From positions 7,413 through 52,799 of the forward strand of contig JAPLVK010000018.1 of NCBI GenBank assembly GCA_026397175.1: DNA of 45,387 nucleotides. The letters run 5' to 3'. The notes beneath the pieces are model-generated. The model was not told the DNA's origin. It saw nothing but the letters and a program-made list of their open reading frames with translations, and ran no database searches. Numbering within the stretch: position 1 is the first letter of the stretch; each line of letters starts with the position of its first letter. The position numbers and the translations under genes were made by a program. The DNA comes from Candidatus Berkelbacteria bacterium. Its GTDB lineage: Bacteria; Patescibacteriota; UBA1384; DTJR01. Shown one piece after another: positions 19,413-29,045 of this stretch.

Positions 19413-20531
19413 GTGAGAATAGCCATCGACATAACCAGAGCAATTATCGAAAATGCGGGGATTGGCCGGTACTCGTTTGAAATTTCGCAAAAAATGATTG
19501 ATCAAGGCACGGAGGATCATTTTTTAATTTATTCGACGCATTTTCGGGATGACGAAGAAAAACAAAAAAAATTTAACTCGTTTAAAAGAAAAAATGTAGA
19601 GCTCAAACGGCTAAAAATTCCCGGAAAAGTCAAAGAAATTTTGTGGGGATTAAAACTTGATTTTTTAAAAAAATTTCTTGACGACTCCGAAGTGTTATTT
19701 GCGCCAAGTTTTTTTGAGGTGGGGCTTGGTTTTAAAATCCCGCAGGTGGTTGCAATTCACGATATGACCCATTTTTTATTTCCCGATCAGAGGGGCGTGC
19801 GGCTCTCGCGATATTTGTCTAAAAGAACTTTAGATGTTTTAAAGATTGCTAAAAAAGTGATTTGTATTTCAAATTCAACCCGAAAAGATGTGCTAAAGTT
19901 ATCAAAAGTCAATCCGGAAATTGTCGAAATTATTTATCCCGGGCGTAAAATTTTTTCAAAAATAGCGGGAGTTCTCCCGAATAATTTGAAAAAAGATAGC
20001 TATATTTTATCGGTCGGCACGATTGAACCGCGCAAAAATTTGACCGGACTTTTTGAAGCGTATTCTCGTCTTGGCGAAAAACTGCAGCAGCAATATCCGC
20101 TGGTGGTGGCCGGAGGTCGCGGCTGGAATGAAGGCAAAATTTTTGAAAAATTAAAAGAGCTTAATTTACAAAATAAAGTCATTTTCACGGGCTTTGTAGA
20201 AGATGAAATTTTGGCGCGCCTCTATACCGATTGCAAGATTTTTATTTACCCGTCTTTATATGAGGGTTTCGGATTACCGGTTTTGGAGGCGATGAGCTTC
20301 GGCGCGCCAACAATTACCTCAAATATTTCGTCAATGCCGGAAGTAATTGGCGATGCGGGAATTTTGGTTGATCCAAAAAACCCGGAGCAAATTTCAAAAG
20401 CAATCGAAGCCCTGATTAGCCAAGATAAAATACGAAACGATTTATCAAAAAAAGCACTCATTAAATCCCTTAACTTTAGCTGGGATTTTGCGGCGCAGGA
20501 AACTTTGGACTTGATTAAATCAGCCAAGTAA
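19413..20531 (+). CDS. Glycosyltransferase family 4 (GTG start)
   Basis: [58 protein letters not shown]. Confidence 0.93.
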   Translation: MRIAIDITRAIIENAGIGRYSFEISQKMIDQGTEDHFLIYSTHFRDDEEKQKKFNSFKRKNVELKRLKIPGKVKEILWGLKLDFLKKFLDDSEVLFAPSFFEVGLGFKIPQVVAIHDMTHFLFPDQRGVRLSRYLSKRTLDVLKIAKKVICISNSTRKDVLKLSKVNPEIVEIIYPGRKIFSKIAGVLPNNLKKDSYILSVGTIEPRKNLTGLFEAYSRLGEKLQQQYPLVVAGGRGWNEGKIFEKLKELNLQNKVIFTGFVEDEILARLYTDCKIFIYPSLYEGFGLPVLEAMSFGAPTITSNISSMPEVIGDAGILVDPKNPEQISKAIEALISQDKIRNDLSKKALIKSLNFSWDFAAQETLDLIKSAK

Positions 20532-20545
20532 TCTATATTAGGCAA

Positions 20546-21697
20546 ATGAAAATGCCGAGAACATTTCTTCAAAGGAAAAAATATTTAAAGTTGGCTCAAT
20601 GTCTCAAAGTCATTGGGGCGATATTTTTGTTGTTTGTGGGCTGGCGACTCGCTATGATCGCGGTCTTATATATCGCTCATTTTAAAATTCCATTAAATGA
20701 CTTGGCCGCCAAACCAACTCAAGATTTTTGGGATTTTTCTCAAAATTATGACGCGGGAAATTTTATTGATATCGCAAGAGTTGGTTACAATAAAGTGACC
20801 GCCGCATTTTTCCCCGGCTTTCCTCTTTTAATTTTTGCTGCGGCCAAACTTTTTCATACAACCAAGCTGGCGGTTGTTTCTTTGGTTTTGGCTAATATTT
20901 TGACTCTGGGGGCAATGGTTCAAATGTATAGATACGCAAAATTGACTTCAGATGACGAGACGGCGTGGGAATCAATGGTTTTGATGATTGCTTTTCCATT
21001 TTCGATTTTTCTAGCTCTTGGATACAGCGAACCGCTTTTTTTATTTGCCGCAATTTCCAGCTTTTTAATGGTAAAAAAAGGCAAGTTTATCGAGGCGGGA
21101 ATTTTCGGAGCAGTTGCCGGCGCGACGCGGCTTGTTGGCACGGTTTTAATTATTCCGCTTTTGATTGAAGCCATAATTTACGCTGTCAAACATAGAAGTT
21201 ATTTTCGTCCACTTGGAGTATTTTTGGCCTTGGGCGGAATTATCGGTGTCGGACTTTATTATCGGCATGTTTTAGGTGATCCTCTGGCATGGCTTCATAG
21301 CTATGGACCCACAACTTGGAATCGCTCGATTGGTCTTGGCGCTTTTTATAATTTAAAATCCGATCTAATCATAATTTTTCATAAAGTGAATATGAACAAT
21401 GATACATTTATTCTGCCATGGACCGAGGTTTTCGCGGTTTCATTCGCGCTTTTTGGTACAATTGTGTTGGCTTTTCAAAAAAAATGGTCGGAACTTGTTT
21501 TTGTGGTCTTGGGGATGGCGGTGATTTTGTCTTCCGGAAGCTTAGTGAGTATCAACCGATATGTTATTTCTTTTTTCCCGCTTTTTATCGCGACAGCATC
21601 GCTTACCAAAAAAGTTAAATATTTAATCGCATTTCTTTTTCTGCCCTTGGCCGGGCTTTATATGGCGATGTTTTCCAAGGGGTGGTGGGTTGGATAA
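20546..21697 (+). CDS. PIG-V-like mannosyltransferase membrane protein
   Basis: Polytopic; FWDFSQNYDAGNFIDIARVGYN...AAFFPGFPLL resembles the PIG-V/GT76-like region. Confidence 0.75.
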   Translation: MKMPRTFLQRKKYLKLAQCLKVIGAIFLLFVGWRLAMIAVLYIAHFKIPLNDLAAKPTQDFWDFSQNYDAGNFIDIARVGYNKVTAAFFPGFPLLIFAAAKLFHTTKLAVVSLVLANILTLGAMVQMYRYAKLTSDDETAWESMVLMIAFPFSIFLALGYSEPLFLFAAISSFLMVKKGKFIEAGIFGAVAGATRLVGTVLIIPLLIEAIIYAVKHRSYFRPLGVFLALGGIIGVGLYYRHVLGDPLAWLHSYGPTTWNRSIGLGAFYNLKSDLIIIFHKVNMNNDTFILPWTEVFAVSFALFGTIVLAFQKKWSELVFVVLGMAVILSSGSLVSINRYVISFFPLFIATASLTKKVKYLIAFLFLPLAGLYMAMFSKGWWVG

Positions 21698-23529
21698 TGA
21701 AAAATTGGTTTGAGAATTTTAAGAAATTATTGGTTGCACTTTTGCTTGAGGCCTTGGCAATTAAGGTCGTTTTGAGATATAACATTGCCACTCAAATTCA
21801 TAAATTTCACAATATTTGGTTTCTTCTAATTTTTATTTTGATCGTGGTCGGGGTTTGGCTGCTGACAGTAAAAGTCAAATTTTCAAAAAGATCCCTAAAT
21901 TGGCTCATAGCAATTTTGTCCGCCTCGATTTTGTTTCAATATATTTTAAGTGCTTTGCAAATTGAAAAAATCGCGCCGCATCAAATTCCCATAGGGAAAA
22001 TTTTGACCCTTGAACCGTGGTTTTATATTGCCGTTTCGTTTTCTTTGGCTTCAAGTTACCTGATCGTTAAAATCGTCAGTCATCTTTTTAAAAAATTCGA
22101 AAAATTCGATTTTCCAAATTGCTCAAACTGGATAATTTTTGCCTTTTCGGTTCTGCTATACTCCGTTTTGTCGGTACAAAGACATAGTATCTTTCGCTCT
22201 TTTACCATGGATTTAGCGGGGTATGATCAGGCGATTTATTTATTGAGTCGGTTTCAGACCCCTGTTTCGACCATTTATCATTTTAAAAATCTTTTGGGCG
22301 ATCATTTTGAACCGATTTTGGCAATTTTGTCGCCGCTTTATCGGCTGGGTTTTAATGTCAAGAGTGTTTTGGTTGCGCAGGCCGTTTTCTTTTCTTTAAG
22401 TATTTTTCCAATTTACGCAATTGCAAAAAAATATCTAAAAAGCAATCTTTCGGCTGCGCTGATTTCACTTTCTCTCGTCTTTTTTATTGGCGTGCAAGAC
22501 GCGCTTGAGTTTGATTTTCACCCGTTGATTTTGGCAGTGCCGGCTTTGGCATATGCGATTTATTTTATCGAGGAAAACAAGTTATGGGGATTTTTAGCGA
22601 GCGTTTTGGTCGGATTTTTATCCAAAGAGGTCTTTGCCATTTACGCAATATTTTTGGGAATTTATACAATATTCAAGAAAAAATATTGGTGGGGGATTGC
22701 GGCAATTTTTCTTGGCGTTACTTGGTATTTTTTAGCGATTAAGGTTTTTATTCCACGACTTTCCGGTGGTGCGTATTTATACATAGGGGCATATCATGAT
22801 TTGGGCGCTAACGCAGGGCAGATTTTAAAAACCATGATTACCAAGCCGATTTACACTTTGCAAATTTTCTTTTTTCCGGAGGTCAAAATTGTTTCGATGC
22901 TGGCAATATTATCTTCGGCCTGCTTTTTATCTTTTTTCGCCCCGAGCGCTTTAATTTTAATTTTGCCAATGTTCGGCGAAAAATATTTATCAATTGACCG
23001 CTCGAATGCTTGGGTCATGTGGTGGCACTATACCGTTACATTGGCGCCGGTTTTATTTTACAGCGCAATTTTGGGAGTTGCTAAAATAAAAGAAAAATTT
23101 TCAAACAAAAAATTAATTATCTTGTCTTTATCTCTGGCAATATTTTTTTCAACAATTTTAACGGCTACAATTTATTATGGAAAGCCGCCCTACACTACGC
23201 CGCTATTCAAGGTTTTCACCGGAAAATTTTATCGCGTTGGCGACCATTTAAAAAATGTCGAAATCAGTTTGAAAAAAATCCCGCAGGACACTTGTGTGAT
23301 TGCGCAAGATCAAGTTGCTCCCCACATCAGCGCCAGAGAGTGCATTTATCAACTAAAAAATATTGACGATTTAAGCCGCGCTGATTATTTGGTTTTCGAC
23401 TCCGCAATCGGTCACTGGCCGTACGAGGATGATCAATTTGCAGATATCGAAAGACCATATTTTAATAATCCGGCCTATAAAATTTTTGTGCAAGATGAGA
23501 CCTTGGTCATTTTTCAAAGGGTGAAATAA
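21682..23529 (+). CDS. DUF2079-like polytopic membrane protein
   Basis: FTMDLAGYDQAIYLLSRF..., GDHFEPILAILSPLYR, EFDFHPLILAVP motifs. Confidence 0.82.
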   Translation: MVGWIMKNWFENFKKLLVALLLEALAIKVVLRYNIATQIHKFHNIWFLLIFILIVVGVWLLTVKVKFSKRSLNWLIAILSASILFQYILSALQIEKIAPHQIPIGKILTLEPWFYIAVSFSLASSYLIVKIVSHLFKKFEKFDFPNCSNWIIFAFSVLLYSVLSVQRHSIFRSFTMDLAGYDQAIYLLSRFQTPVSTIYHFKNLLGDHFEPILAILSPLYRLGFNVKSVLVAQAVFFSLSIFPIYAIAKKYLKSNLSAALISLSLVFFIGVQDALEFDFHPLILAVPALAYAIYFIEENKLWGFLASVLVGFLSKEVFAIYAIFLGIYTIFKKKYWWGIAAIFLGVTWYFLAIKVFIPRLSGGAYLYIGAYHDLGANAGQILKTMITKPIYTLQIFFFPEVKIVSMLAILSSACFLSFFAPSALILILPMFGEKYLSIDRSNAWVMWWHYTVTLAPVLFYSAILGVAKIKEKFSNKKLIILSLSLAIFFSTILTATIYYGKPPYTTPLFKVFTGKFYRVGDHLKNVEISLKKIPQDTCVIAQDQVAPHISARECIYQLKNIDDLSRADYLVFDSAIGHWPYEDDQFADIERPYFNNPAYKIFVQDETLVIFQRVK

Positions 23530-24776
23530 TGCAGAAAGTAAAATCAAACGACAAAATTTTCTTCTGGATTTTTGTCTTTTTGGTCGCGTTATCTTTTATT
23601 TTTCGATTAATTTTAATCACGCGTCCCGGGCATATGGGCGATTTTCAGACAATTATGGGATGGCTTGGGGATGCTAACAGCCATTTTAGAAATTTTTATG
23701 TGTTGACTAATGCAAATTACGGTCCGCTTTATCCGATTTTGACTCAACCGTTAATTCACGCGGTCAATTTTGTGTCGCGCTTTACGGATTTTCAAACGGC
23801 CGGATGGATTGTGGACAGGGGAATTTTGTATTTTTTCGATGCCGTGCTTGCATATTTAATTTACAAACTTGTTTTGATAAAAGTTAGCAAAAACGCTGCT
23901 TATGCCGCGGTCTTATTTTATCTTTTAAATCCGATAATTTTTGCCGCTTCAAGTTTTTGGGGACAAACTGACAGTTTAATGATGATTTTTATGCTTTTGG
24001 CTTTTTGGTTTTTGCTCGATAAAAAATATCTCGCGGTAATTTTGACAGTCGGAATTTCGCTTTTAATCAAGCCAACACTGATTGCGATTTTGCCATTTTT
24101 TATTATTGTTTTATTACTCGAAAAGAAATTCAAAGAACTTGGAATCGGAATTTTGATTTTAGCGATTATATTTTATTTATTGAGTGCGATTTTCTTCGGA
24201 TTTGCTTTAATGGCGCAAATTAAATTTTATATCTCGACTTTATTTCTTAATAACTTAACGCCGCGCATGTCGGTAGGGGCCAGAAATTTATGGTTCATGT
24301 GGGGAGAGTTTAATTCGGATACCCTGACAGTTGCCGGATTTTCGGCCCATTTGTGGGGAACGCTATTATTGTTTTTGGCCAACTTGTTTGCCGCAATGGC
24401 ATATTTCAAAAAAAAGAACTTCTTATCGTTATCATTTGCATATTTGGTGGTTTTGTTCGGCTTTTATTTTTTGCCAACCCGCTCGCACGAAAGATACCAA
24501 ATTTTTTCGTTTTTGCCACTGATTTTTTTGATTGTATCTTTAAAAAAATGGTGGCTTATGGGGATTTTGTATTTGGTCTCGACAATAACTTTTGCGTATT
24601 TAATTTTGGCGATGGTTCCGCTTTTTAAAGTAAAATTTTTCGAAGATCTTTTAGCAAATAACAATCTCGGCAACATAGTTGTTCTGGTGAATTTGGGCTT
24701 ATATCTTGTTATGATTCTGATGGCGTGTTATTATTCACTTGAAAAAAATGGAAAAATCAAAGACAAAAAAATATAG
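23529..24776 (+). CDS. GT39/GT87-like mannosyltransferase-type membrane protein
   Basis: Polytopic; NPIIFAASSFWGQTDSLMMIFMLLAFW, TRSHERYQIFSFLPLIF. Confidence 0.78.
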   Translation: MQKVKSNDKIFFWIFVFLVALSFIFRLILITRPGHMGDFQTIMGWLGDANSHFRNFYVLTNANYGPLYPILTQPLIHAVNFVSRFTDFQTAGWIVDRGILYFFDAVLAYLIYKLVLIKVSKNAAYAAVLFYLLNPIIFAASSFWGQTDSLMMIFMLLAFWFLLDKKYLAVILTVGISLLIKPTLIAILPFFIIVLLLEKKFKELGIGILILAIIFYLLSAIFFGFALMAQIKFYISTLFLNNLTPRMSVGARNLWFMWGEFNSDTLTVAGFSAHLWGTLLLFLANLFAAMAYFKKKNFLSLSFAYLVVLFGFYFLPTRSHERYQIFSFLPLIFLIVSLKKWWLMGILYLVSTITFAYLILAMVPLFKVKFFEDLLANNNLGNIVVLVNLGLYLVMILMACYYSLEKNGKIKDKKI

Positions 24777-25503
24777 CATTTCAATTTTCTTTCCGGCCTA
24801 TAACGAAGAGGAAAATATCGGGGCTTTGCTTGGTGAAACATTGAGAGAAGCAAAATTAATTACGGACGATTTTGAAATTATTGTTGTTGATGATGGCTCA
24901 AAAGATAAAACCGCCGCGAAGGTTCGCGACTGGGCAAAAAAAGATAAAAGAATCAAATTGGTCTGCCAAAAGAAAAACAGCGGTTACGGCGCGGCGGTTT
25001 GGGCGGGGTTTCAGGCCAGCAAAAAAAACTTGATTTTTTTCTCCGACTCTGACCGACAGTTTAAAATGAAGGAGATAAAAAATTTGATAAGGCACATTGG
25101 CAAACATGACGCGGTGGTGGGCTACAGAAATCCGAGGCGAGATCCGGCAATGCGTCTTTTAAATGCCTGGGGCTGGAAAATGCTGATAAGGCGAATTTTT
25201 AAATTTAAAATCAGAGATGTGGATTGCGCTTTTAAATTATTTAAGGCGGATAAGGTTAAAAACATCAAAGTTAAATCGCGAGGCGCGATGTTTTCGGCGG
25301 AACTGATGATCCGGCTTTTTGCCTCGGGCGCAAAAATAATTCAAGTTCCGGTCGGACATTACCCCAGAAAAGCCGGCAAACCAACCGGAGCCAGCCCAAA
25401 GGTTATCAAAAAAGCGTTTATTGAATTATTTGAAATTAAAGAAGAACTCAAACGAGATCTGGCTCATATCCCGGCCAAAAATCGAGCAATTAAATCTTTA
25501 TAA
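24739..25503 (+). CDS. Glycosyltransferase family 2
   Basis: FFPAYNEEENIGALLGETL...EIIVVDDGSKDKTAA...FFSDSDRQF. Confidence 0.92.
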   Translation: MKKMEKSKTKKYSISIFFPAYNEEENIGALLGETLREAKLITDDFEIIVVDDGSKDKTAAKVRDWAKKDKRIKLVCQKKNSGYGAAVWAGFQASKKNLIFFSDSDRQFKMKEIKNLIRHIGKHDAVVGYRNPRRDPAMRLLNAWGWKMLIRRIFKFKIRDVDCAFKLFKADKVKNIKVKSRGAMFSAELMIRLFASGAKIIQVPVGHYPRKAGKPTGASPKVIKKAFIELFEIKEELKRDLAHIPAKNRAIKSL

Positions 25504-26570
25504 GTGTTGTAGGCCTTTTTCTTTTTCCCCGGCCCCCATATATTTTGGGTCGTTTGAACATTTTGAACCAAACCCCAGGTGTTTGTTGTCGTCTCTTTGC
25601 CGTTATCAAATGCGGTGGTATCAAATAGAGGAAAAATAAAGACGCCGCTTAACCGCCCGCTTTTTTGAGCATTTTGAATTGTTTGCTCAAAAAAACTTGC
25701 TTGATCTGCTTCTTTGTTGCCCATCGTTCCGTCTTGTTTGTTTAACTCCGAAATCCAGAATTTTTTTCCGGAATTTTTAAAATAATCTATAATATTGATT
25801 TGCTTGCTCGGGATAGGTTTAACCGCCGTCATATCCGTCCCCATATCGGAAAACCAGTCCCAACCGATAATTTCAAAATCCACACCATCTTTCATCAACC
25901 GATCAATCATGGCCGTTCCAACCCAGTGAGAATTTACCACTCTTTGGGCGGCCGGATCGGTCTCCTTGATCGCTTTTGATAATCCAAGCAGAAAATTTTT
26001 TACCGCTTGGTATTTGGTTTCATCATAGTCGTCCGGATTAAACCCGGGGTAGTCCTTTTTGATGGCGGTGCCATCCACTTCGTTTAAGAGTTGATAATAT
26101 TTGACTCTTCCTTTGAAATGTCCGGCAATAAATTTTCCCCAATCATATCCGTCTTGCTGCGTTGATTTTTCGATAAATTCACCCGGTATATACGGGCTTT
26201 CAATAACCATATAAGGCGCGATGTTATTTGCAATCATTTTGTTAACGAAATAATCATTTTCCGGCAAAATGATTTTGGGATCTGCGGGGCCAAATTCATA
26301 ATTGAATCTTATCGTGTTGATGCCAAGGTCCTTCCAAATGGGAATTTGTTTGTCAACATTTTCTTTAACAAATCCCTGCTTCGGGATATTAAATACATAA
26401 GGATTGGTAAAAACGCCCCAAGCAAATTGATCCGAGGAAACTTTTTTTGCCGGCGCAACCGTAACTGTAACGGGCTGGACCTTTCCTTTTTCTTTTAAAA
26501 AATAATAGGTGATTGCGAGGCCCACAATGATAATCGCCAAAACACAAAAGAAAGCGGCTATTTTTTTCAT
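25464..26570 (-). CDS. Membrane-anchored glycoside-hydrolase-like TIM-barrel protein
   Basis: N-terminal TM; YYQLLNEVDGT and FWISELNKQDG as candidate acid/base and nucleophile Glu motifs. Confidence 0.75.
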   Translation of the reverse strand: MKKIAAFFCVLAIIIVGLAITYYFLKEKGKVQPVTVTVAPAKKVSSDQFAWGVFTNPYVFNIPKQGFVKENVDKQIPIWKDLGINTIRFNYEFGPADPKIILPENDYFVNKMIANNIAPYMVIESPYIPGEFIEKSTQQDGYDWGKFIAGHFKGRVKYYQLLNEVDGTAIKKDYPGFNPDDYDETKYQAVKNFLLGLSKAIKETDPAAQRVVNSHWVGTAMIDRLMKDGVDFEIIGWDWFSDMGTDMTAVKPIPSKQINIIDYFKNSGKKFWISELNKQDGTMGNKEADQASFFEQTIQNAQKSGRLSGVFIFPLFDTTAFDNGKETTTNTWGLVQNVQTTQNIWGPGKKKKAYNTYKDLIARFLAGI

Positions 26571-26622
26571 TTATTTTTTATTTGTGATAAATTCAGCATA
26601 TCAGCAAATAAATTTTAAGAAA

Positions 26623-26688
26623 ATGCCAAACCATAATTTGATTGTAATTCCGACATTTAACGAAAAAGAGAATATCGAACGGCTGTCG
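26623..26688 (+). pseudogene. 5' fragment of a GT2 (PPM1/DPM1-like) gene
   Basis: MPNHNLIVIPTFNEKENIERL, homologous to the start of the intact gene at 30208 (RNEVLIVIPTFNEKENIAKL); homology ends abruptly. Confidence 0.75.
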
Positions 26689-26696
26689 AAACTGCG

Positions 26697-26917
26697 ATTG
26701 GCGTACCAATTATCAACTGCTATTTGTCATCCCGAGCTTGTCGAGGGATCTCTCGCGAATGCGAGATTAAACCTGAAGCCATTCGACTATGCTCATGGTC
26801 TTCGACAAGTTCAGAGATTCTTCGGCTAAACGCCTCAGAATGACGCCCTATCCTCCTTCTGCAGAGGATACATCAGGTTGACATAAGATAAGAGAATCAG
26901 ACGATTGGTACGCTAAT
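26697..26917. repeat. Repeat block bounded by 14-bp inverted repeats
   Basis: ATTGGCGTACCAAT (26697-26710) versus ATTGGTACGCTAAT (26904-26917), 13/14 complementary; interior has GTCATCCCGAGCTTGTCGAGGGATCT and CAGAATGACG. Confidence 0.55.
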
Positions 26918-26929
26918 AAACTGCGACTA

Positions 26930-26958
26930 TTGATTTCTTGAAAGAGTTTTGCTATACT
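26930..26958 (+). promoter_or_regulatory. Predicted sigma70-like promoter of the DGR target gene
   Basis: TTGATT - 17 bp - TATACT. Confidence 0.6.
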
Positions 26959-26997
26959 TTGCAACTAAATTGCACCTTTAAATATTTAGGATATTCC

Positions 26998-27085
26998 GGG
27001 ATAAGCACAGTGAAGATCAAATTATTGGTCTTTAGCGTGCTTATCCCAGTAGAGGGATGAGTCCGTTACTGCCTAGCAGAACGGA
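26998..27085 (+). promoter_or_regulatory. Structured 5' leader upstream of DGR target gene
   Basis: GGGATAAGCAC/GTGCTTATCCC perfect 11-bp stem (26998-27047) enclosing AAGATCAA/TTGGTCTT; second hairpin TCCGTT-A-CTGC-CTA-GCAG-AACGGA (27062-27085). Confidence 0.7.
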
Positions 27086-27106
27086 TTATCGAGAGGAGAG
27101 TTGGCG

Positions 27107-28003
27107 ATGGAAATCACCGCAACTCAAAAACTGGCGTACCCCGACATCCGTGATGCCCTAGAGCTTTTTGTCGGGGCAGGGTTAGACCCTGACCTTGTGG
27201 ACAAGATGCGCAAATCGAAAGACAATGCGCTTGCCCGCAAGATGATCGGTGTTGGTCGTGTCGGCTATGAGTCGCTTGACGAGCGGTTCGCACGCAGGAT
27301 CATGGGTGGCAACTTCTTTGGACGCGACGAGTGGAGCGACCCCAGTACATACGGCGTCAGCTTCAACTCCAAGCAGTCCAGGGTAGTCGCCAAGTTCCCG
27401 TGGAGCGAAGCCATGCTCGATTCCGAATGCGAAAAGGTTCCCGGCAAGAGTGTTGCCGAGGCCTGCTTCGCTTTCCTCGGACTTGACAAGTATAACGGCG
27501 TCATCATTGGCGCGCAGAGCGAGAAGCTCGACGGCACCGAGGCGCATGGTTCACTGACCATCATGGGGTGGCAGAAAATCCACCCAGCCGGTGGGCAGCC
27601 GTGTTTTTACATCTACGGCACCGACTGCTGGTATCCCAATGAGGATTTCGCGACTAAGCCGACCAGCGTCTGCGAGTTCCGCTGGTATCTGGCACTCAAG
27701 GAGGTCGTGCCCGGTTCGCCCAGCACCAGCTGGGAGAACATGCAGGGCATGGTTCCCGACGAGTACTTCGTACCGTCGCCGGTCATGGAGCTGACCAAGG
27801 ACTTCTTGTATTATCAGAAGTTCAAGGCCTATCCGAACCGCAATGTCTACGCCGCTACCGACACTCTGGATTCCCTCGGCGTCCGTGTCATAGTCGGCGA
27901 CTGCGACGGCGAGACGGTCGATGTCGACTACTGGAGTGGCGACGCCCTCGGCGATGTCGGTCTGCCTCTCTTCCGGAAGTCCCCACGATCCTTGTGCTCT
28001 TGA
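27107..28003 (+). CDS. DGR variable (target) protein
   Basis: RBS GAGGAGAG; C-terminal region 27864-27978 is a near-repeat of TR with A-specific substitutions. Confidence 0.93.
   Translation: MEITATQKLAYPDIRDALELFVGAGLDPDLVDKMRKSKDNALARKMIGVGRVGYESLDERFARRIMGGNFFGRDEWSDPSTYGVSFNSKQSRVVAKFPWSEAMLDSECEKVPGKSVAEACFAFLGLDKYNGVIIGAQSEKLDGTEAHGSLTIMGWQKIHPAGGQPCFYIYGTDCWYPNEDFATKPTSVCEFRWYLALKEVVPGSPSTSWENMQGMVPDEYFVPSPVMELTKDFLYYQKFKAYPNRNVYAATDTLDSLGVRVIVGDCDGETVDVDYWSGDALGDVGLPLFRKSPRSLCS
27864..27978 (+). repeat. DGR variable region (VR)
   Basis: Aligned to TR 28475-28589 (offset 611): in the 114-bp core all 16 mismatches are at TR adenines; one further A-to-C at the first base. Confidence 0.96.
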
Positions 28004-28026
28004 GGACTTGTCTCTTTTGTGAACTG

Positions 28027-28074
28027 GAGCCTCGATTGTGTCCGCCTTTGGCGGACCCGATACGGGGCTCTTTT
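28027..28074 (+). terminator. Terminator downstream of DGR target gene
   Basis: GAGCC...GTCCGCC TTT GGCGGAC...GGGCTC followed by TTTT. Confidence 0.75.
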
Positions 28075-28474
28075 CCTTTTCATAAAAATAGAATATATTA
28101 TTTTTATCTTGCCAATATTGGCTCGGCTACGCCTGCCTGTCGGCAGACAGGGCTTAGCCATGCGAGATATCCTAGCTTGATTCGCCGGAATATTGCCTCT
28201 TCCCGCCTGCCTGCTCCTCGAGTCTGATCCTTGCGGTTTGATCGTCCCGAGCTCACCGTCGAAGGAGAGTCGAAGACCGGTAGGCAGGAAGGGCAGTAGT
28301 GTGCGATTATAGATAGAGATTGAACTTCTTGCTTGCTTTTGGTGGAGATGCTGCTTTGGTAGCTGCTCCCAAATAAAATTCAGGAAAAGAAAGAGAGCAT
28401 ATAGTCCAGCCCTTTACAAAAGAGCTGGAAGTAAAGCTCGATTTCCGGTGATAAAAGATGAAAGTAAGCAAATT

Positions 28475-28589
28475 ATCTGGATTCCAACGGCAACCGTGTC
28501 ATAGTCGGCAACTGCAACGACAAGACGGTCGATGTCAACAACTGGAATGGCAACGCCAACGACAATGTCGGTCTGCCTCTCTTCCGGAA
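28475..28589 (+). repeat. DGR template repeat (TR)
   Basis: TCTGGATTCCAACGGCAACCGTGTCATAGTCGGCAACTGCAACGACAAG...; rich in AAC/AAT codons in the VR frame; no reading frame of its own matching the target. Confidence 0.95.
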
Positions 28590-28606
28590 CTTCCTTCTTT
28601 ATCTCT

Positions 28607-28957
28607 TCAAGCTTCTTTAGTGGATTTTATCCAACCGCCAAGCATGCGGCCAATTTCATCAATGCTTTCTTCAAGTGTTGAGTATTTTTTAATGTCGATT
28701 GCTTTAACATCTTTCATCAGACGAATTAATACTCGCAAAAAATTGAGGTTTAAGCTGACTTTTTCGAGCGTTGGTGATTTCTCGATCTTAGTTTGCTGAC
28801 TGGCCAATAAAATTCCTTCGATAATTTCGAGCATCGAATTCTCGACTCGAAGATAAACGGTATAACGGTCTTGCTTGGAGACAGAACTTCGAATACCGTA
28901 AAACTCCTTGTAAAGCGAGTAAGTTTTCTTAAAAATCGGCATGTCAAATTCTTCCAT
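28607..28957 (-). CDS. avd: DGR accessory variability determinant-like four-helix bundle protein
   Basis: 116 aa; DRYTVYLRVENSMLEIIEGIL...LEKVSLNLNFLRVLIRLMKDVKAIDIKKYSTLEESIDEIGRMLGGWIKS typical of Avd. Confidence 0.88.
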   Translation of the reverse strand: MEEFDMPIFKKTYSLYKEFYGIRSSVSKQDRYTVYLRVENSMLEIIEGILLASQQTKIEKSPTLEKVSLNLNFLRVLIRLMKDVKAIDIKKYSTLEESIDEIGRMLGGWIKSTKEA

Positions 28958-29045
28958 AATTTTCTTTCTTTATATTATTGATTAGGTTTTTTATTGAAGG
29001 CAGATTTGTGTTCCGTCCACAAATCCCCAAAAACCTCCTTTCTTT

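Noticed and set aside
27182-27798. Several antisense/alternative-frame ORFs inside the DGR target gene
   Set aside because: Frame-shadow ORFs of a G/C-richer gene; no RBS or recognisable domain.
28320-28475. Protein-like frames upstream of TR (e.g. KFRKRKRAYSPALYKRAGSKARFPVIKDESKQIIWIP)
   Set aside because: No start codon/RBS and no confident family match; could equally be noncoding TR-transcript sequence.
28458-28799. 113-aa plus-strand ORF across TR and into avd
   Set aside because: Antisense to the well-supported avd gene and its N-terminal half is TR read in a frame different from the target protein; likely a spurious ORF.
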